Assembly: GCF_900115925.1 (NCBI RefSeq)
Contig: NZ_FOYF01000009.1
Span: 1 to 57,624, forward strand
From: Bacillus sp. cl95
Lineage (GTDB): Bacteria > Bacillota > Bacilli > Bacillales > Cytobacillaceae
Direction of reading: 5' to 3'
Length of the DNA stretch: 57,624 bases
Part shown: piece after piece, positions 48,435-57,624 of the stretch
Position numbering within the stretch: the first letter of the stretch is position 1
How the letters are laid out: every line of letters starts with the position of its first letter
Notes under the pieces: model-generated
Told to the model about the DNA's origin: nothing
The model's input: the letters and a program-made list of their open reading frames with translations, nothing else
Databases searched by the model: none
Position numbers and translations under genes: made by a program

Positions 48435-48719
48435 ATGAAATCTACAGGTATCGTTCGTAAAGTTGATGAACTAGGTCGTGTGGTAATTCCAATCGAACTT
48501 AGACGTACATTGGGTATTGCAGAAAAAGACGCTCTTGAAATTTATGTAGACGATGAAAAAATCATCTTGAAAAAATATAAGCCAAACATGACTTGCCAAG
48601 TAACAGGTGAAGTATCTGATAACAACATCACTTTAGCTGGCGGTAAATTGATCCTTAGCCGTGAAGGTGCAGAACAATTACTTCAAGAAATCCAAAGCAA
48701 TTTTGAACTTGTAAAATAA
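48435..48719 (+). CDS. abrB: Transition-state regulator AbrB
   Basis: Global DNA-binding repressor of stationary-phase genes during growth. The 94-aa protein has the swapped-hairpin N-domain 'MKSTGIVRKVDELGRVVIPIELRRTLGIAEKD' (1-50, wording split here by family consensus) with the DNA-contacting Arg residues, and a C-terminal multimerisation domain with the conserved Cys ('NMTCQVTGE'). GGAG lies 11 nt before the ATG. It is the only protein gene on the plus strand, as abrB opposes its neighbours in B. subtilis too. Confidence 0.98.
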   Translation: MKSTGIVRKVDELGRVVIPIELRRTLGIAEKDALEIYVDDEKIILKKYKPNMTCQVTGEVSDNNITLAGGKLILSREGAEQLLQEIQSNFELVK

Positions 48720-48768
48720 TTAGGACGGTTGCTTTTAAGCAAACCGCACCAAATTTATTTCTGATAAA

Positions 48769-48810
48769 ACAAAGGGCTAATCCACATTCATTGCGGATTG
48801 GCCCTTTTAT
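48769..48810. terminator. Bidirectional terminator between abrB and rsmI
   Basis: Stem AAAGGGCTAATCC / GGATTGGCCCTTT with T tracts on both strands, between the convergent ends of abrB and rsmI. Confidence 0.85.
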
Positions 48811-49682
48811 TATTCTATATGGTAGGCATGATAGATGTCCCTTTTATGAACACCGCGGTCCTTAGCGGTTTGTTTTATTGCCTCTTTAGAATTGGCATTT
48901 TCCTTGTTCATATAATGGTTTACATGTTCCTCAATAGATAAATTCTCCCACCAGTTATCCGCTTCTTCCTCAACAGCTAGCCCACCCTCGATAATGAGGC
49001 AAAACTCTCCTCTTACTTCTTCATTCTCTGCCCAATGAAGAGTTTCCTGAACAGTACCACGGATAAATTCTTCAAATTTCTTTGTTAATTCACGACACAG
49101 AACTATCTGCCTATCTCCTAACACCTCTAAAATTAGTTGAAGTGTTTCTTTTAGGCGGTGCGGTGATTCGTATAAAATCATTGTCGCTGTCTGACCTTTT
49201 AAGAGTTCAAGTTCTTTACGTTTATCCTTTTTCTGGCGTTGAAGGAATCCATAAAAGAAAAAGGGTTGCGTAGACAGACCTGACGCAATTAAGGCCGTCA
49301 AGGCAGCATTTGCTCCTGGTAGTGGGACAACTGTCAATTGTTCCGCCAATGCTGCTGTAACTAGTTCATAGCCTGGATCCGAAATCGTTGGCATTCCCGC
49401 ATCACTTACTAAGGCGATCTTTGCTCCTTCTTTCAACAAACTAACTAGTTTTTGCCCACTTACTTCCTTATTATGTTCATGATAACTGACGATAGGAGTT
49501 TCAATTTCGAAGTAATTACACAATTTTTTAGTATTTCTCGTATCTTCTGCTGCAATGAAATTTGCTTCCTTCATCAGTCGAATGGCCCTAAAACTCATGT
49601 CCTCCAAGTTGCCTATGGGTGTCGGTACCAAATAGAGAATACCCTTATTATTTTCATTTTCAAAGCTCTTCTGTTGCCACAT
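48810..49682 (-). CDS. rsmI: 16S rRNA (cytidine-2'-O)-methyltransferase RsmI
   Basis: Methylates the ribose of C1402 in 16S rRNA. The 290-aa tetrapyrrole-methylase-fold protein shows 'LYLVPTPIGNLEDMSFRAI', 'IAAEDTRNTKKL', 'SYHEHNK', 'LVSDAGMPTISDPGYEL' and 'PGANAALTALIASGL'. I chose the ATG at 49680-49682 ('MWQQKSF'), as in B. subtilis YabC; GGGTGG stands close upstream. Confidence 0.96.
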   Translation of the reverse strand: MWQQKSFENENNKGILYLVPTPIGNLEDMSFRAIRLMKEANFIAAEDTRNTKKLCNYFEIETPIVSYHEHNKEVSGQKLVSLLKEGAKIALVSDAGMPTISDPGYELVTAALAEQLTVVPLPGANAALTALIASGLSTQPFFFYGFLQRQKKDKRKELELLKGQTATMILYESPHRLKETLQLILEVLGDRQIVLCRELTKKFEEFIRGTVQETLHWAENEEVRGEFCLIIEGGLAVEEEADNWWENLSIEEHVNHYMNKENANSKEAIKQTAKDRGVHKRDIYHAYHIE

Positions 49683-49724
49683 CATATCCACCCGTTTCTT
49701 AAAATAAGGCTCTGTTATACTTAC

Positions 49725-50028
49725 TTGTTGATTTCCGCTCCAGGATGCTCGTTTTCCGCGGACGAATTATGAAAAAGTCCTAGTGCAGGCTTTTTCATGG
49801 GCAAATTCTTATCGGGCGTGCGGTCAGCCTCCTCAGCGCATTTGCGCCTATGGGTCTCACCTGTCCCGCTAATCTTGCAGGACATTGATTGACTTCCTCG
49901 AATGAACCCACGCACGAAGAAAAGGCGGTAGCACAAGGAATGTTTCCCTGAATTTACATCGCACGATATTATGCGATAGCATAATGAGGATTTTCGAGGA
50001 GTCTCGCATCCTCCGCTCCAATCAACAA
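49725..50028 (+). repeat. Compound GC-rich intergenic repeat with nested insertion
   Basis: A 304-bp non-coding element bounded by the 9-bp perfect terminal inverted repeats TTGTTGATT (49725-49733) and AATCAACAA (50020-50028), each next to CCGCTCC. Internal landmarks are TTTTCCGCGG, GCCTCCTCAGCGC, GGGTCTCACC and GGAGTCTCGCATCC. It contains a hairpin ATGAAAAAG / CTTTTTCAT (49769-49798) and a nested 113-bp piece flanked by GACTTCCTCGAA and TTCGAGGAGTC (49891-50003). It fills most of the gap between rsmI and yabB. Confidence 0.85.
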
Positions 50029-50089
50029 AGTGCAGAAAATCAACATTGTACATTAACACAGCCTAAAATAAAAACTCTATTATTATTAA

Positions 50090-50830
50090 TTAAGTTCCAA
50101 ATAATACTTCATTCATCTCAGAGGTATATTCATTTTTGTCATTATATACTACCAGCGGGGGAAGTATTTTCAGATCGGCATTGCCATCTTTGATAGCTTC
50201 AACCAATAATGTATTTGCTTCTTTGTTTGCTTTAGGATAAACAAATTGCACTCTCTTAGGCTCCAAGCGATACTTTCTCATGAGTGTAACGATATCTAAA
50301 AGTCTGCCGGGACGATGAACAAAAGCTACTTTCCCACCTTGTTTCACTAACTGACTTGCCGCTTTAATGGCATCTTCCAATGTACACATTATTTCATGGC
50401 GGGCAATTGCCAAATGCTCGTTCAAATTGATTTCTTCTGAAGACGGAGTGATAAAATATGGGGGGTTACAGGTTACAACATCATACTTGCCAAAGCCTAA
50501 TACTTTAGGCATTTCCTTAATATCCCCATTTATCATGCTTAACCGCTCATCAAGACCGTTATACTCAATACTTCTTATTGCCATATCATATAAGCGTTCC
50601 TGTATCTCAACGCCAGTAATTTTCCCCTTTGTCCTTAAACTCAAAAACAATGGGATGACCCCATTACCACTGCAAAGATCCAGCAAGTTTCCTTTTTGTA
50701 TCGGAACGTATGCGAACTTTGCCAATAAAACGGCATCCAATGAGAATGAAAAAACAGAAGGACTTTGTATGATTTTTAAGTCTTCACCAAGTAAGTAATC
50801 CAGCCGTTCATCATCTTTTAAAATCGTCAT
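50090..50830 (-). CDS. yabB: tRNA1(Val) (adenine37-N6)-methyltransferase-like protein YabB
   Basis: SAM-dependent methyltransferase of the TrmN6/YfiC type, probably modifying A37 in a tRNA. The 246-aa protein begins '[23 protein letters not shown]', with SAM motif I '[17 protein letters not shown]' (about 48-64), '[12 protein letters not shown]' and the N6-adenine catalytic motif 'CNPPYF' (about 123). ATG at 50828-50830 lies 5 nt after GGAGG. The tRNA target is inferred from the family. Confidence 0.9.
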   Translation of the reverse strand: MTILKDDERLDYLLGEDLKIIQSPSVFSFSLDAVLLAKFAYVPIQKGNLLDLCSGNGVIPLFLSLRTKGKITGVEIQERLYDMAIRSIEYNGLDERLSMINGDIKEMPKVLGFGKYDVVTCNPPYFITPSSEEINLNEHLAIARHEIMCTLEDAIKAASQLVKQGGKVAFVHRPGRLLDIVTLMRKYRLEPKRVQFVYPKANKEANTLLVEAIKDGNADLKILPPLVVYNDKNEYTSEMNEVLFGT

Positions 50831-50867
50831 AATATCCTCCATTGCTTCAATACCATTAGTATATCCA

Positions 50868-50990
50868 GAAAAGCGAAGTGCGGTCGCTTATCAGCGACAA
50901 GCATAAGACGAGCGCTGTCAGAATGCGTTCTTCGCCTTCCGAAGCCATTAGCCTATGCCCACGAGCCGATGCCGCTCTTAACAAGAGAAA
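50868..50990 (+). repeat. Degenerate dispersed repeat, third copy
   Basis: In the gap between yabB and yabA, AGAAAAGCGAAG, GACAAGCATAAGACGAGCGC and GCCTATGCCCACGAG follow the order of landmarks of copies A and B (27926 and 33668), with many changes. It is non-coding. Confidence 0.5.
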
Positions 50991-51041
50991 ATCGAAGTCT
51001 CTAGTCTATAACCCGCCCGTATGTATTTACTAATCAAAGTT

Positions 51042-51076
51042 TAACAAAATAGCCTTCCTAATTGAAAGGAAGGCTG
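51042..51076 (-). terminator. yabA operon terminator
   Basis: Minus-strand perfect stem AGCCTTCCT / AGGAAGGCT with a TTCAATT loop, followed by ATTTTGTT, at the yabA stop. Confidence 0.85.
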
Positions 51077-51079
51077 CAT

Positions 51080-51454
51080 TTATTTCTTATTTAAGAAGGA
51101 AAGACAGAAAAGGCAATCTCCTTCTTTTCGCAAGCTGCCAAAATGCAGGTTGCAAATATGGAAACCCTCTTGATATAGTCGGGCCAAATTATCATATCCC
51201 TCGCCAATATCAACAGATTTTTCATCAGGAGTTTCTGTTTGCCCTTTTCCTTTCTTCTTGGAAACGGGAGATTTCCCCTCTCGCTCTGTTGCTTTTTCCA
51301 GACGGCGTCTTAAATGTTCGTTTTCAATTTTGACAGAATTATTTTCTTCTAATATTTCTGCTAAATGCTGTTTCAATTCACCAAGCTGACGATAAAGATG
51401 TCCAATTTGGACCTCCATATTGCTCACTGAATCAAAAATTTCTTTTTTATCCAC
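51080..51454 (-). CDS. yabA: Replication initiation control protein YabA
   Basis: Negative regulator of initiation that bridges DnaA and the DnaN clamp. Of 124 aa, the N-terminal half is a leucine-zipper coiled coil for tetramerisation ('[22 protein letters not shown]', about 10-55), then a charged linker and a C-terminal zinc domain '[23 protein letters not shown]' with the CxxC '[12 protein letters not shown]'. I chose GTG at 51452-51454 with GGGGTG just upstream. It overlaps nothing; the start is inside a few bases of the ricT end. Confidence 0.95.
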   Translation of the reverse strand: MDKKEIFDSVSNMEVQIGHLYRQLGELKQHLAEILEENNSVKIENEHLRRRLEKATEREGKSPVSKKKGKGQTETPDEKSVDIGEGYDNLARLYQEGFHICNLHFGSLRKEGDCLFCLSFLNKK

Positions 51455-51467
51455 GCATTCCACCCCA

Positions 51468-52295
51468 TTAGTCTGTGGATTGTATCGAAACTGCACTTTC
51501 TTTCATGATTTCATCTAGGGTGTATTCGAGTACACGTTCCTGTTCCTTGAATTCAACCTGTAAAATCCGTTCTAAAATATTCAAACCTACTACTTTTCCT
51601 TTTCCATGCGGTGTTGCAATGAACGCACCCAAATCAGGCAATAGTTCTTTTGCTGATTCATACTCATCATTTTCGTATTTTAAGCAGCACATTAAGCGAC
51701 CGCATAATCCAGAGATTTTAGTAGGATTTAGTGATAAGTTCTGATCTTTTGCCATTTTGATTGAAACCGGGTCAAAGTCTCCTAGGAAAGTCGAACAGCA
51801 TAGCATTCTGCCACAAGGTCCGATTCCACCTAGCATCTTCGCTTCATCTCTTACGCCAATCTGGCGCAATTCAATTCGAGTCCGGAAAACAGCGGCTAAA
51901 TCTTTTACAAGTTCACGGAAGTCGACACGTCCATCTGCCGTAAAATAGAAAATAACTTTATTACGATCAAAAGTATATTCCACATCTACTAATTTCATAT
52001 CTAATTGATGTTCATTGACTTTTGCATTGCAGACTTCATAGGCTTGCTGGGCAGCATACTTATTTTCGTCAACAATGAGTCTGTCCTTTTGATCGGCAAT
52101 ACGAACTACCTTCTTGAGCGGAAGGACTACATCATGCTCCTCGACTTGCTTCCTTGCTATAACAACTTTACCAAATTCAACACCGCGAACCGTTTCAACG
52201 ATGACGAATTCATCTTTTTCTATATGGTGATCGCCGGGGTCAAAGTAATAAATCTTACCAGCTTTCTTAAAGCGTACGCCTACAACATCATACAA
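51468..52295 (-). CDS. ricT: RicT (YaaT), PSP1-domain Fe-S protein
   Basis: Part of the RicA-RicF-RicT complex that promotes RNase Y-mediated mRNA maturation and sporulation phosphorelay activity. The 275-aa protein carries the PSP1 C-domain and the cysteine set '[12 protein letters not shown]' and '[13 protein letters not shown]' (about 165-205) for an Fe-S cluster. Start TTG (52293-52295), 9 nt after GGAGG. It overlaps holB by 8 nt. Confidence 0.95.
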   Translation of the reverse strand: MYDVVGVRFKKAGKIYYFDPGDHHIEKDEFVIVETVRGVEFGKVVIARKQVEEHDVVLPLKKVVRIADQKDRLIVDENKYAAQQAYEVCNAKVNEHQLDMKLVDVEYTFDRNKVIFYFTADGRVDFRELVKDLAAVFRTRIELRQIGVRDEAKMLGGIGPCGRMLCCSTFLGDFDPVSIKMAKDQNLSLNPTKISGLCGRLMCCLKYENDEYESAKELLPDLGAFIATPHGKGKVVGLNILERILQVEFKEQERVLEYTLDEIMKESAVSIQSTD

Positions 52296-53295
52296 ATGAA
52301 GATCCCTCCTGCAATTTTAACACAAGCTGTTCCATTAACAGCTGAGGATTCATATTAGCTTGCAACTTTCTTTTTGAATCTAAGATCGCTGCCATCTGCT
52401 CGGATATGCGCCGTCCGGATGTTTGCAAGGCATAAAGCTCTAACCGTTCTTTTTCTGAAACATAAACGGTTTGTTCGTGTTTGCCAAGCTGTATATAAAG
52501 TAAGTCCTTAAAGATTAAAAGTAATAGATCTAAACCTCGATCAATCTGATCTTTTTCCTTAAAGTGCAAGAACCAATCACCTTGAAGCGTGACCATGGCT
52601 TCAAGCGGATTTTTTTTTAGCACTTCATATAATTTTAACACTATTTTTTGCGCTTGTACAAACCATTCATCACTATTTAATTGCAATGCTTCATCGACAT
52701 TATTCGTCAAATTGGCTAAAACTGCAGCATTTTGTCGACTTAGACCATTTTGCAACAATATTTCTGTCATATTAGCAGGTGATAGAGGCTTAAATGAAAG
52801 AACTTGGCATCTGGATAGGATAGTTGGGAGTATTTGCTGAGTCTGCTCTGTCAGTAGTATGGCTGCAGTTTGCGCACTCGGTTCCTCTAGGAACTTTAAC
52901 AAACTATTGGCTGCATTTACGGTCATTTTATCCGCGTGTACGATCATATAAATTTTCCTTGATGATTCAACGCCTTTTTTTGAAAACTCTTCTTGAAGGG
53001 CTTGTACCTGAGCCTTTTTAATCGATAAACCATCTGGTTCAACGATATGTACGTCAGGATGGTTACCGCTATTTATCCGCTTGCAATTGCTGCACTCATC
53101 ACATGGTAAATACTGATCTAGGAGAGATTCGCAAAGTAGTACTTTTGCAAGTATGATTGCCGTTTCCTTTTTGCCCGTACCTCTCATACCTTCAAATAAG
53201 TACGCATGGGCAACCCTATTTTTTAGGATACTATTTTTCAGCATTTTCATGACAATCGGCTGAAGCTGATCAAGCTCGTCCCATGTTTTAACCAA
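52288..53295 (-). CDS. holB: DNA polymerase III delta-prime subunit
   Basis: Clamp-loader subunit. The 335-aa protein has the AAA+ core: modified P-loop 'EGMRGTGKKETA' (about 38), zinc finger 'CDECSNCKRINSGNHPD', 'VHADKMTVNAANSLLKFLEEP' and 'LSRCQVLSF' (sensor 1 region). I chose TTG at 53293-53295, preceded by AGAGAGTGAT; 'MVKTWDELDQLQ' then aligns with the family start. A GTG 9 nt earlier has no room for a ribosome binding site. Confidence 0.94.
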   Translation of the reverse strand: MVKTWDELDQLQPIVMKMLKNSILKNRVAHAYLFEGMRGTGKKETAIILAKVLLCESLLDQYLPCDECSNCKRINSGNHPDVHIVEPDGLSIKKAQVQALQEEFSKKGVESSRKIYMIVHADKMTVNAANSLLKFLEEPSAQTAAILLTEQTQQILPTILSRCQVLSFKPLSPANMTEILLQNGLSRQNAAVLANLTNNVDEALQLNSDEWFVQAQKIVLKLYEVLKKNPLEAMVTLQGDWFLHFKEKDQIDRGLDLLLLIFKDLLYIQLGKHEQTVYVSEKERLELYALQTSGRRISEQMAAILDSKRKLQANMNPQLLMEQLVLKLQEGSSFV

Positions 53296-53308
53296 ATTTA
53301 TCACTCTC

Positions 53309-53749
53309 TTACGTATATAAATTAATTAAAAGTCCTTTAATTTCCCCGATTTTGCCAAGAACATCTATGGACTCGCCTTCTTTTTTCGTGATTTCTTCCG
53401 TTAACTCAACTAGCTTCTGATCTATCGTTTCGACAATCTTGAGTGAACGCCCTTGTCCCATCTGGTTCCAGCTATGTGATTGTTTCAGACCCATTCCAAA
53501 ATCAACCGTTTCCTTGACGAAACGCTTAACAAGGGTCTTAAATTTTGCTAGTTCCTTGAAAGTTCTTGACCTTCCAAGTCTATCGCCAGCTGATTCAATG
53601 TCTGCCATTAGCTGTTGCAATTGCGCGACATGTAATTTTTGGTCTTGCTTTTGAACAAGCGCTCCAAACTTTGCGGTACCGACGGATTGCTGTTTTACTT
53701 CAGACCTTACTTGATCCATGTTCAAACGAAGATCTTGGTTAATTTTCAT
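53309..53749 (-). CDS. yaaR: DUF327 protein YaaR
   Basis: Conserved Firmicutes protein without a known role. The 146-aa, mostly helical protein has 'LQQLMADIESAGDRLGRSRTFKELAKFKTLVKRF' as the conserved core (split by family pattern) and no membrane segment. GGAGG precedes the ATG. It stands between darA and holB, a constant place in Bacillus. Confidence 0.9.
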   Translation of the reverse strand: MKINQDLRLNMDQVRSEVKQQSVGTAKFGALVQKQDQKLHVAQLQQLMADIESAGDRLGRSRTFKELAKFKTLVKRFVKETVDFGMGLKQSHSWNQMGQGRSLKIVETIDQKLVELTEEITKKEGESIDVLGKIGEIKGLLINLYT

Positions 53750-53775
53750 TCTGCATCCTCCGTAAACATGTCCTT

Positions 53776-54177
<402 letters not shown>

Positions 54178-54250
54178 TCAATTGGAAATTAAAAGGTATA
54201 TATATGACTTGATTATAAGGGCTTACTTTGCTCATATTGAATCTTTCTGT

Positions 54251-54280
54251 TAAAAAAAGCCCCTGAGAGGCTTTTTTCAT
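54251..54280 (-). terminator. tmk terminator
   Basis: Minus-strand stem AAAAAGCCTCT / (G)GGGCTTTTT followed by T's, 7 nt after the tmk stop. Confidence 0.8.
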
Positions 54281-54286
54281 GTTAAC

Positions 54287-54916
54287 TTATTTTTTGAGTC
54301 TTTTTAGTATGGCTTCCTCAGCATCACGGTAAACTTGCTCAATTGGCCCTGATGCGTCGATTAAAACCATTCTATCGCTAAAACGGTTTAACAAAATATG
54401 ATAACCTTCTCTTACTCTTTCATGGAAATCAAGCTTTTCCAAATCGAGTCTATTTACTTCGCGACCGTTATTAAGGCCAATTCTCTCCAGTCCTAAAGCA
54501 GGTTCCAAGTCAAAGAATAACGTAAGCTCTGGCATCATATCCTCGATGGCAAACTCATTGATCTTGAAGACTTCATCTATTCCTAGTCCGCGTGCATAGC
54601 CTTGGTAAGCAAGAGAACTGTCAACAAAGCGGTCACAAAGTACAACTTTACCCTCTGCCAACGCTGGTTTTACTTTTTCAATCAGATGTTGCCTCCGTGC
54701 AGCTGCATAAAGTAATGCTTCAGTACGTGGATCCATCGCTGTATTTTCAGTATTCAATATGACGTTTCTAATCTGTTCCGCAATATCAATGCCCCCCGGT
54801 TCACGAGTAAGTAAAACATCAAAATTACTTGAGATAAGTTTCTCAGTGAGCATGGAAATAATCGTAGATTTCCCTGCTCCTTCTGGTCCCTCTATTGTGA
54901 TAAAAATTCCTTCCAT
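54287..54916 (-). CDS. tmk: Thymidylate kinase
   Basis: Phosphorylates dTMP to dTDP. The 209-aa P-loop kinase shows '[19 protein letters not shown]' (5-23), the DRX motif in '[22 protein letters not shown]' and 'LLTREPGG'. GGAGG precedes the ATG. Confidence 0.98.
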   Translation of the reverse strand: MEGIFITIEGPEGAGKSTIISMLTEKLISSNFDVLLTREPGGIDIAEQIRNVILNTENTAMDPRTEALLYAAARRQHLIEKVKPALAEGKVVLCDRFVDSSLAYQGYARGLGIDEVFKINEFAIEDMMPELTLFFDLEPALGLERIGLNNGREVNRLDLEKLDFHERVREGYHILLNRFSDRMVLIDASGPIEQVYRDAEEAILKRLKK

Positions 54917-54947
54917 GATGTATCCTCCAAAACTATGTATTGTGAGA

Positions 54948-56390
54948 CTAGCTTGATTGTGAAAAGACTCTAATCTTTCCTTGTTCTAAACTTTCTCCAC
55001 CCTGAAATCTGCTTCCGTATGACATTAATCTTTTCATGTTTGAAATGACACTGCTCGTGAGCCTTTCACCTGTTAGGATAAGTGGAATTCCAGGAGGATA
55101 GGGTATGATTGTTTCGGCTGAAATCCTTCCATCTGATTCCTCTAACTCTATGTAAGTGACCGATAATCCTTCCATCTGTTTGTAGGATAGGGCTAGCTCA
55201 GAAATTGGTTTCTTACTGGTTCTAATAGCTTCTCTTTCCATGTTTGTCCCTTTTAACCCGAATGAAACCTTTTTCATTCTTTCCAAAGCCTCAGCAAAGA
55301 AGTTCTGTTGTGTCTTCTTCAATAATGGAAGAACGAGAATTACATTCTGTGGATCAGCCATTTCTGTAAAAATGCCAACACCCTCAAATTGGTTTTGCAA
55401 TTCATATCCTGTTAATCCACTTGTAGATTGTATCGTCAATTTTAAAGGATCCAACATGCCTTCTTTATAGGTATTTACTTTAAGACCATCTAGATGTTCC
55501 ACTTCTTTTTTAAAAGATCGAATTTCTCTCATTAAAGAATCATAGTCCTCACCCGAGAATGTCGCTAAATAGGCTCTAGCTAAATCAAGGGAAGCCATGA
55601 TGGGATAAGATGGACTGCTAGACTGAAACATATGTAAATATTCCGAGATTTCCGTTATGGATACACGTTTGCTATTGAAATGTAGATAAGAACCCATTGT
55701 CATGGCAGGCAATGTCTTATGAGCAGATTGAATCACAATATCTGCACCTAAGGTTGTTGCAGAAGTAGGGAAATTTCCACCGATGGTAAAATGAGCTCCG
55801 TGTGCCTCATCTACAAGTACAGGAACATCTTTTTCATGAGACACTTTTATGATACTTTTTAGATCATATGTCATCCCATAATAATTAGGGTATGTAAGGA
55901 TGAGCGCATTCGCATTTGGATATTGATCTAATGCTTTGCTTATCGTAGCAATTGTTACACCAGCTGCAACTCCCCAGTCCTCATCGTATTCCGGTTCAAG
56001 AAAAATGGGATGAGCTCTAGCCAATTTAATGGCATTCATGATTGACTTATGACAATTTCTTTGAACAAGTACGATGTCATTTTCCTTGCATACCGCCATA
56101 ATCATCGCAAGATTACCTACTGTCGAACCATTTACGAGAAAAAAACTCTTTTGAACTTTATATAAATCTGCTAACAAGTCTTCTGCCTCCATGATTACCC
56201 CTTCAGGAGCATGGAGGTCATCGAGACCTGTAATCTCAGTTGCATCTATTTTTAATATTCCCTGGAAATCTTCATTTTCTATCGAGGGGAATACTTTTCC
56301 ATACTTATGTCCGGGTACATGAAAGGATAGAGGACTTCGACTACTATGTTTTTTGAGTGCCCGATATAGTGGTACCTGACTGTGATCCAT
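54948..56390 (-). CDS. yaaO: Orn/Lys/Arg decarboxylase family protein YaaO
   Basis: PLP-dependent (fold-type I) decarboxylase without the N-terminal wing of the E. coli enzymes. The 480-aa protein shows '[10 protein letters not shown]', '[16 protein letters not shown]', 'VDEAHGAHF' with the PLP-contacting Asp, and the PLP lysine in '[12 protein letters not shown]' (about 228). The substrate among arginine, lysine and ornithine is not readable. xpaC and yaaN, next to it in B. subtilis, are missing here. Confidence 0.9.
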   Translation of the reverse strand: MDHSQVPLYRALKKHSSRSPLSFHVPGHKYGKVFPSIENEDFQGILKIDATEITGLDDLHAPEGVIMEAEDLLADLYKVQKSFFLVNGSTVGNLAMIMAVCKENDIVLVQRNCHKSIMNAIKLARAHPIFLEPEYDEDWGVAAGVTIATISKALDQYPNANALILTYPNYYGMTYDLKSIIKVSHEKDVPVLVDEAHGAHFTIGGNFPTSATTLGADIVIQSAHKTLPAMTMGSYLHFNSKRVSITEISEYLHMFQSSSPSYPIMASLDLARAYLATFSGEDYDSLMREIRSFKKEVEHLDGLKVNTYKEGMLDPLKLTIQSTSGLTGYELQNQFEGVGIFTEMADPQNVILVLPLLKKTQQNFFAEALERMKKVSFGLKGTNMEREAIRTSKKPISELALSYKQMEGLSVTYIELEESDGRISAETIIPYPPGIPLILTGERLTSSVISNMKRLMSYGSRFQGGESLEQGKIRVFSQSS

Positions 56391-56684
56391 TTAACCATCA
56401 CTACTTCCATACGAGAGTCCCATCTATTTTAACAAAACATTCTCCAATAATCTTGTTTTCTCTCATTAATCATATTAACTCTTTTGACCTGGCTCTGTTT
56501 AAGTTCAATCATTATTTTAAAACAAATGATAAATCCGAGAATCAGCGACACTCGTGAGTAAGAAGTGTCTAACTCTGACAACACCACGCCCGGAAGAACG
56601 AGTGAAAAGGCTTGTCAGGTATTTTTAAGGGAACGGATTCTAAGGAATATGAACTTTGTAGTAGTACAGAGGCTTTTGATAAAA
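56391..56684. other. Intergenic, 0.3 kb, no gene seen
   Basis: Between yaaO and the csfB terminator I find no supported gene, RNA or repeat. In B. subtilis two genes (xpaC, yaaN) lie here. Confidence 0.5.
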
Positions 56685-56713
56685 AAATAAAAGCCCGAAT
56701 GGACTTTTTTAGG
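56685..56713 (-). terminator. csfB terminator
   Basis: Minus-strand stem AAAGTCC, loop ATTC, stem GGGCTTT, then ATTTTTTT; it overlaps the csfB stop. Confidence 0.75.
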
Positions 56714-56912
56714 AGAAGATTTCTGGTGTTGTAATTTTCTTTAGTTGTTTCAAGAAATATTTATACCTTGGATCACTCGTATCTGTTTGGATTAAATCTC
56801 TCTCACACTCTGTACATATAAAAGCAGTGTATAGATGTATTCCTTTTGGTTTCATTTGTTCACAAACGACGCATGTTTCCTCAATTTGTCTTTTAGCTAA
56901 TAGCGAACTCAA
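56709..56912 (-). CDS. csfB: Anti-sigma-G/E factor CsfB (Gin)
   Basis: Forespore protein that blocks premature sigma-G (and sigma-E) activity. The 67-aa protein has the zinc pairs Cys14-xx-Cys17 ('TCVVCEQ') and Cys33-xx-Cys36 ('ICTECERD'), with 'GIHLYTAFIC' between them, the CsfB signature. I chose TTG at 56910-56912, 8 nt after GGAGG; ATG codons further upstream lie before that site and would add atypical residues. Confidence 0.93.
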   Translation of the reverse strand: MSSLLAKRQIEETCVVCEQMKPKGIHLYTAFICTECERDLIQTDTSDPRYKYFLKQLKKITTPEIFS

Positions 56913-57262
56913 TTTCCCCACCTCCATACACATATTCTTTCCTGTCTCATCCATTTGTATACAATTTTTAGAATTTTTCGCAGGAATGGTCCTGAATAAT
57001 ATTGTATGTCAAATGTTTCATTTGGGTGTATGTCTCTATTGGAAATCTTGAAATTGGAGCATATTTTTTCTGTTTTTGATGCTGGTGTTATCTTAACGGA
57101 TTGTCTATTTCAATTACTCCCTCCAAAGCGCTTTCCTTCTAACCCCCATCTACTCCTTATAGTACGAGCATCTCATACTAGTATCACTTCCCTTACTTGC
57201 GTTAATTCTCCCTTTACTCATTTATGCATTTCTTCAGTTCTCTTTTGATACTCCCTCAACAC
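56913..57262. other. Intergenic, 0.35 kb, csfB upstream region
   Basis: No gene is seen. A TGTATA hexamer about 50 nt before csfB could be the -35 of a sigma-F promoter, but no good -10 follows, so I do not call one. Confidence 0.4.
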
Positions 57263-57296
57263 ACAAAAAAAAGAACAGCACAACGGCTGTTCTTTC
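57263..57296 (-). terminator. rrn operon terminator
   Basis: Minus-strand stem AAAGAACAGC / GCTGTTCTTT with a CGTTGT loop, then a run of T's, 7 nt after 5S rRNA. Confidence 0.88.
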
Positions 57297-57302
57297 ATAT
57301 TG

Positions 57303-57419
<117 letters not shown>

Positions 57420-57506
57420 TATTTTGTTTTTTGAGGTTCATTCCCTCAAAACTAGATAATGTTAGAAGAAGAGTAAAAACGAGTTCACCTTTTTAAATCT
57501 TTGACT

Positions 57507-57624
57507 TTGGTTAAGTCCTCGATCTATTAGTATCAGTCAGCTCCACACGTCGCCGCGCTTCCACCTCTGACCTATCAACCTGATCATCTTTCAGGGATCT
57601 TACTAGCTTACGCTATGGGAAATC
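57507..57624 (-). rRNA. 23S rRNA, 3' end (partial)
   Basis: The minus strand carries the conserved 3' terminus of 23S rRNA ('GTGTGGAGCTGACTGATAC', 'ATCGAGGACTTAACC'). The 3' end is placed near 57507 to within a few bases. The gene continues beyond the right edge. The 88-nt spacer to 5S contains a small TGAGG/CCTCA hairpin. Confidence 0.95.

Noticed and set aside
49721-50059. A 112-codon minus-strand frame between rsmI and yabB
   Set aside because: It reads through the hairpin repeat element, matches no family I know and has no ribosome binding site.

Overview
The window is an origin-proximal core-chromosome segment of an endospore-forming, Gram-positive Bacillaceae. The evidence is AT-rich DNA, strong AAGGAGG-type ribosome binding sites, SpoIIE, SpoVT, SpoVG, YabG, SspF, Fin and CsfB, sigma-F/G, sigma-H and sigma-K type promoters, and gene order matching the B. 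subtilis lysS to csfB interval. It is given in reverse orientation. Every protein gene runs on the minus strand except abrB; the two tRNA genes are also on plus. Gene names were assigned from sequence motifs and remembered family features, not from a database search. The species cannot be named; two intergenic repeat families and several gene losses suggest it is neither B. subtilis nor B. cereus.

Layout from left to right, which is against transcription: the 5' end of a 16S rRNA gene with tandem rrn promoters (1-480); a decayed GNAT acetyltransferase (545-1057); lysS; the folate cluster pabB-pabA-pabC-folP-folB-folK-yazB-dusB; cysK; a PpiC foldase, hslO and coaX; ftsH, hpt and tilS; yabT, yabS and spoIIE; tRNA-Met and tRNA-Glu; yabR, divIC, yabQ, yabP, rqcP, mazG and yabM; spoVT; mfd, fin and pth; rplY/ctc, prs and glmU; spoVG; ridA and purR; ispE; sspF; veg; yabG; rsmA and rnmV; an RpfB/YabE-like protein; tatD and metG, with a parS site between them; abrB (plus strand); rsmI; a tRNA-modifying methyltransferase; yabA, ricT, holB, yaaR and darA; tmk and a Lys/Arg/Orn decarboxylase; csfB; then 5S and the 3' end of 23S rRNA.

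The genes mix growth housekeeping (translation, folate, cysteine, PRPP and UDP-GlcNAc synthesis, tRNA and rRNA modification, replication clamp loading, repair) with sporulation control. The regulatory DNA is readable: a Spo0A-type 21-bp-spaced promoter before spoIIE, sigma-H before spoVG, sigma-G-like sites before spoVT, fin and sspF, a sigma-K-like site before yabG, a sigma-B-like site before ctc, and two Spo0A boxes in the abrB promoter.

I found no clear undescribed multi-gene system. The best leads are small: a parS site in the loop of a metG terminator hairpin, a hairpin covering the yabS ribosome binding site, a perfect palindrome at the darA promoter, a compound nested repeat where a small nuclease gene (yazA) is expected, a GNAT gene broken by a single codon, and a gene-free 0.5-kb segment with two stem-loops beside the tRNA genes.
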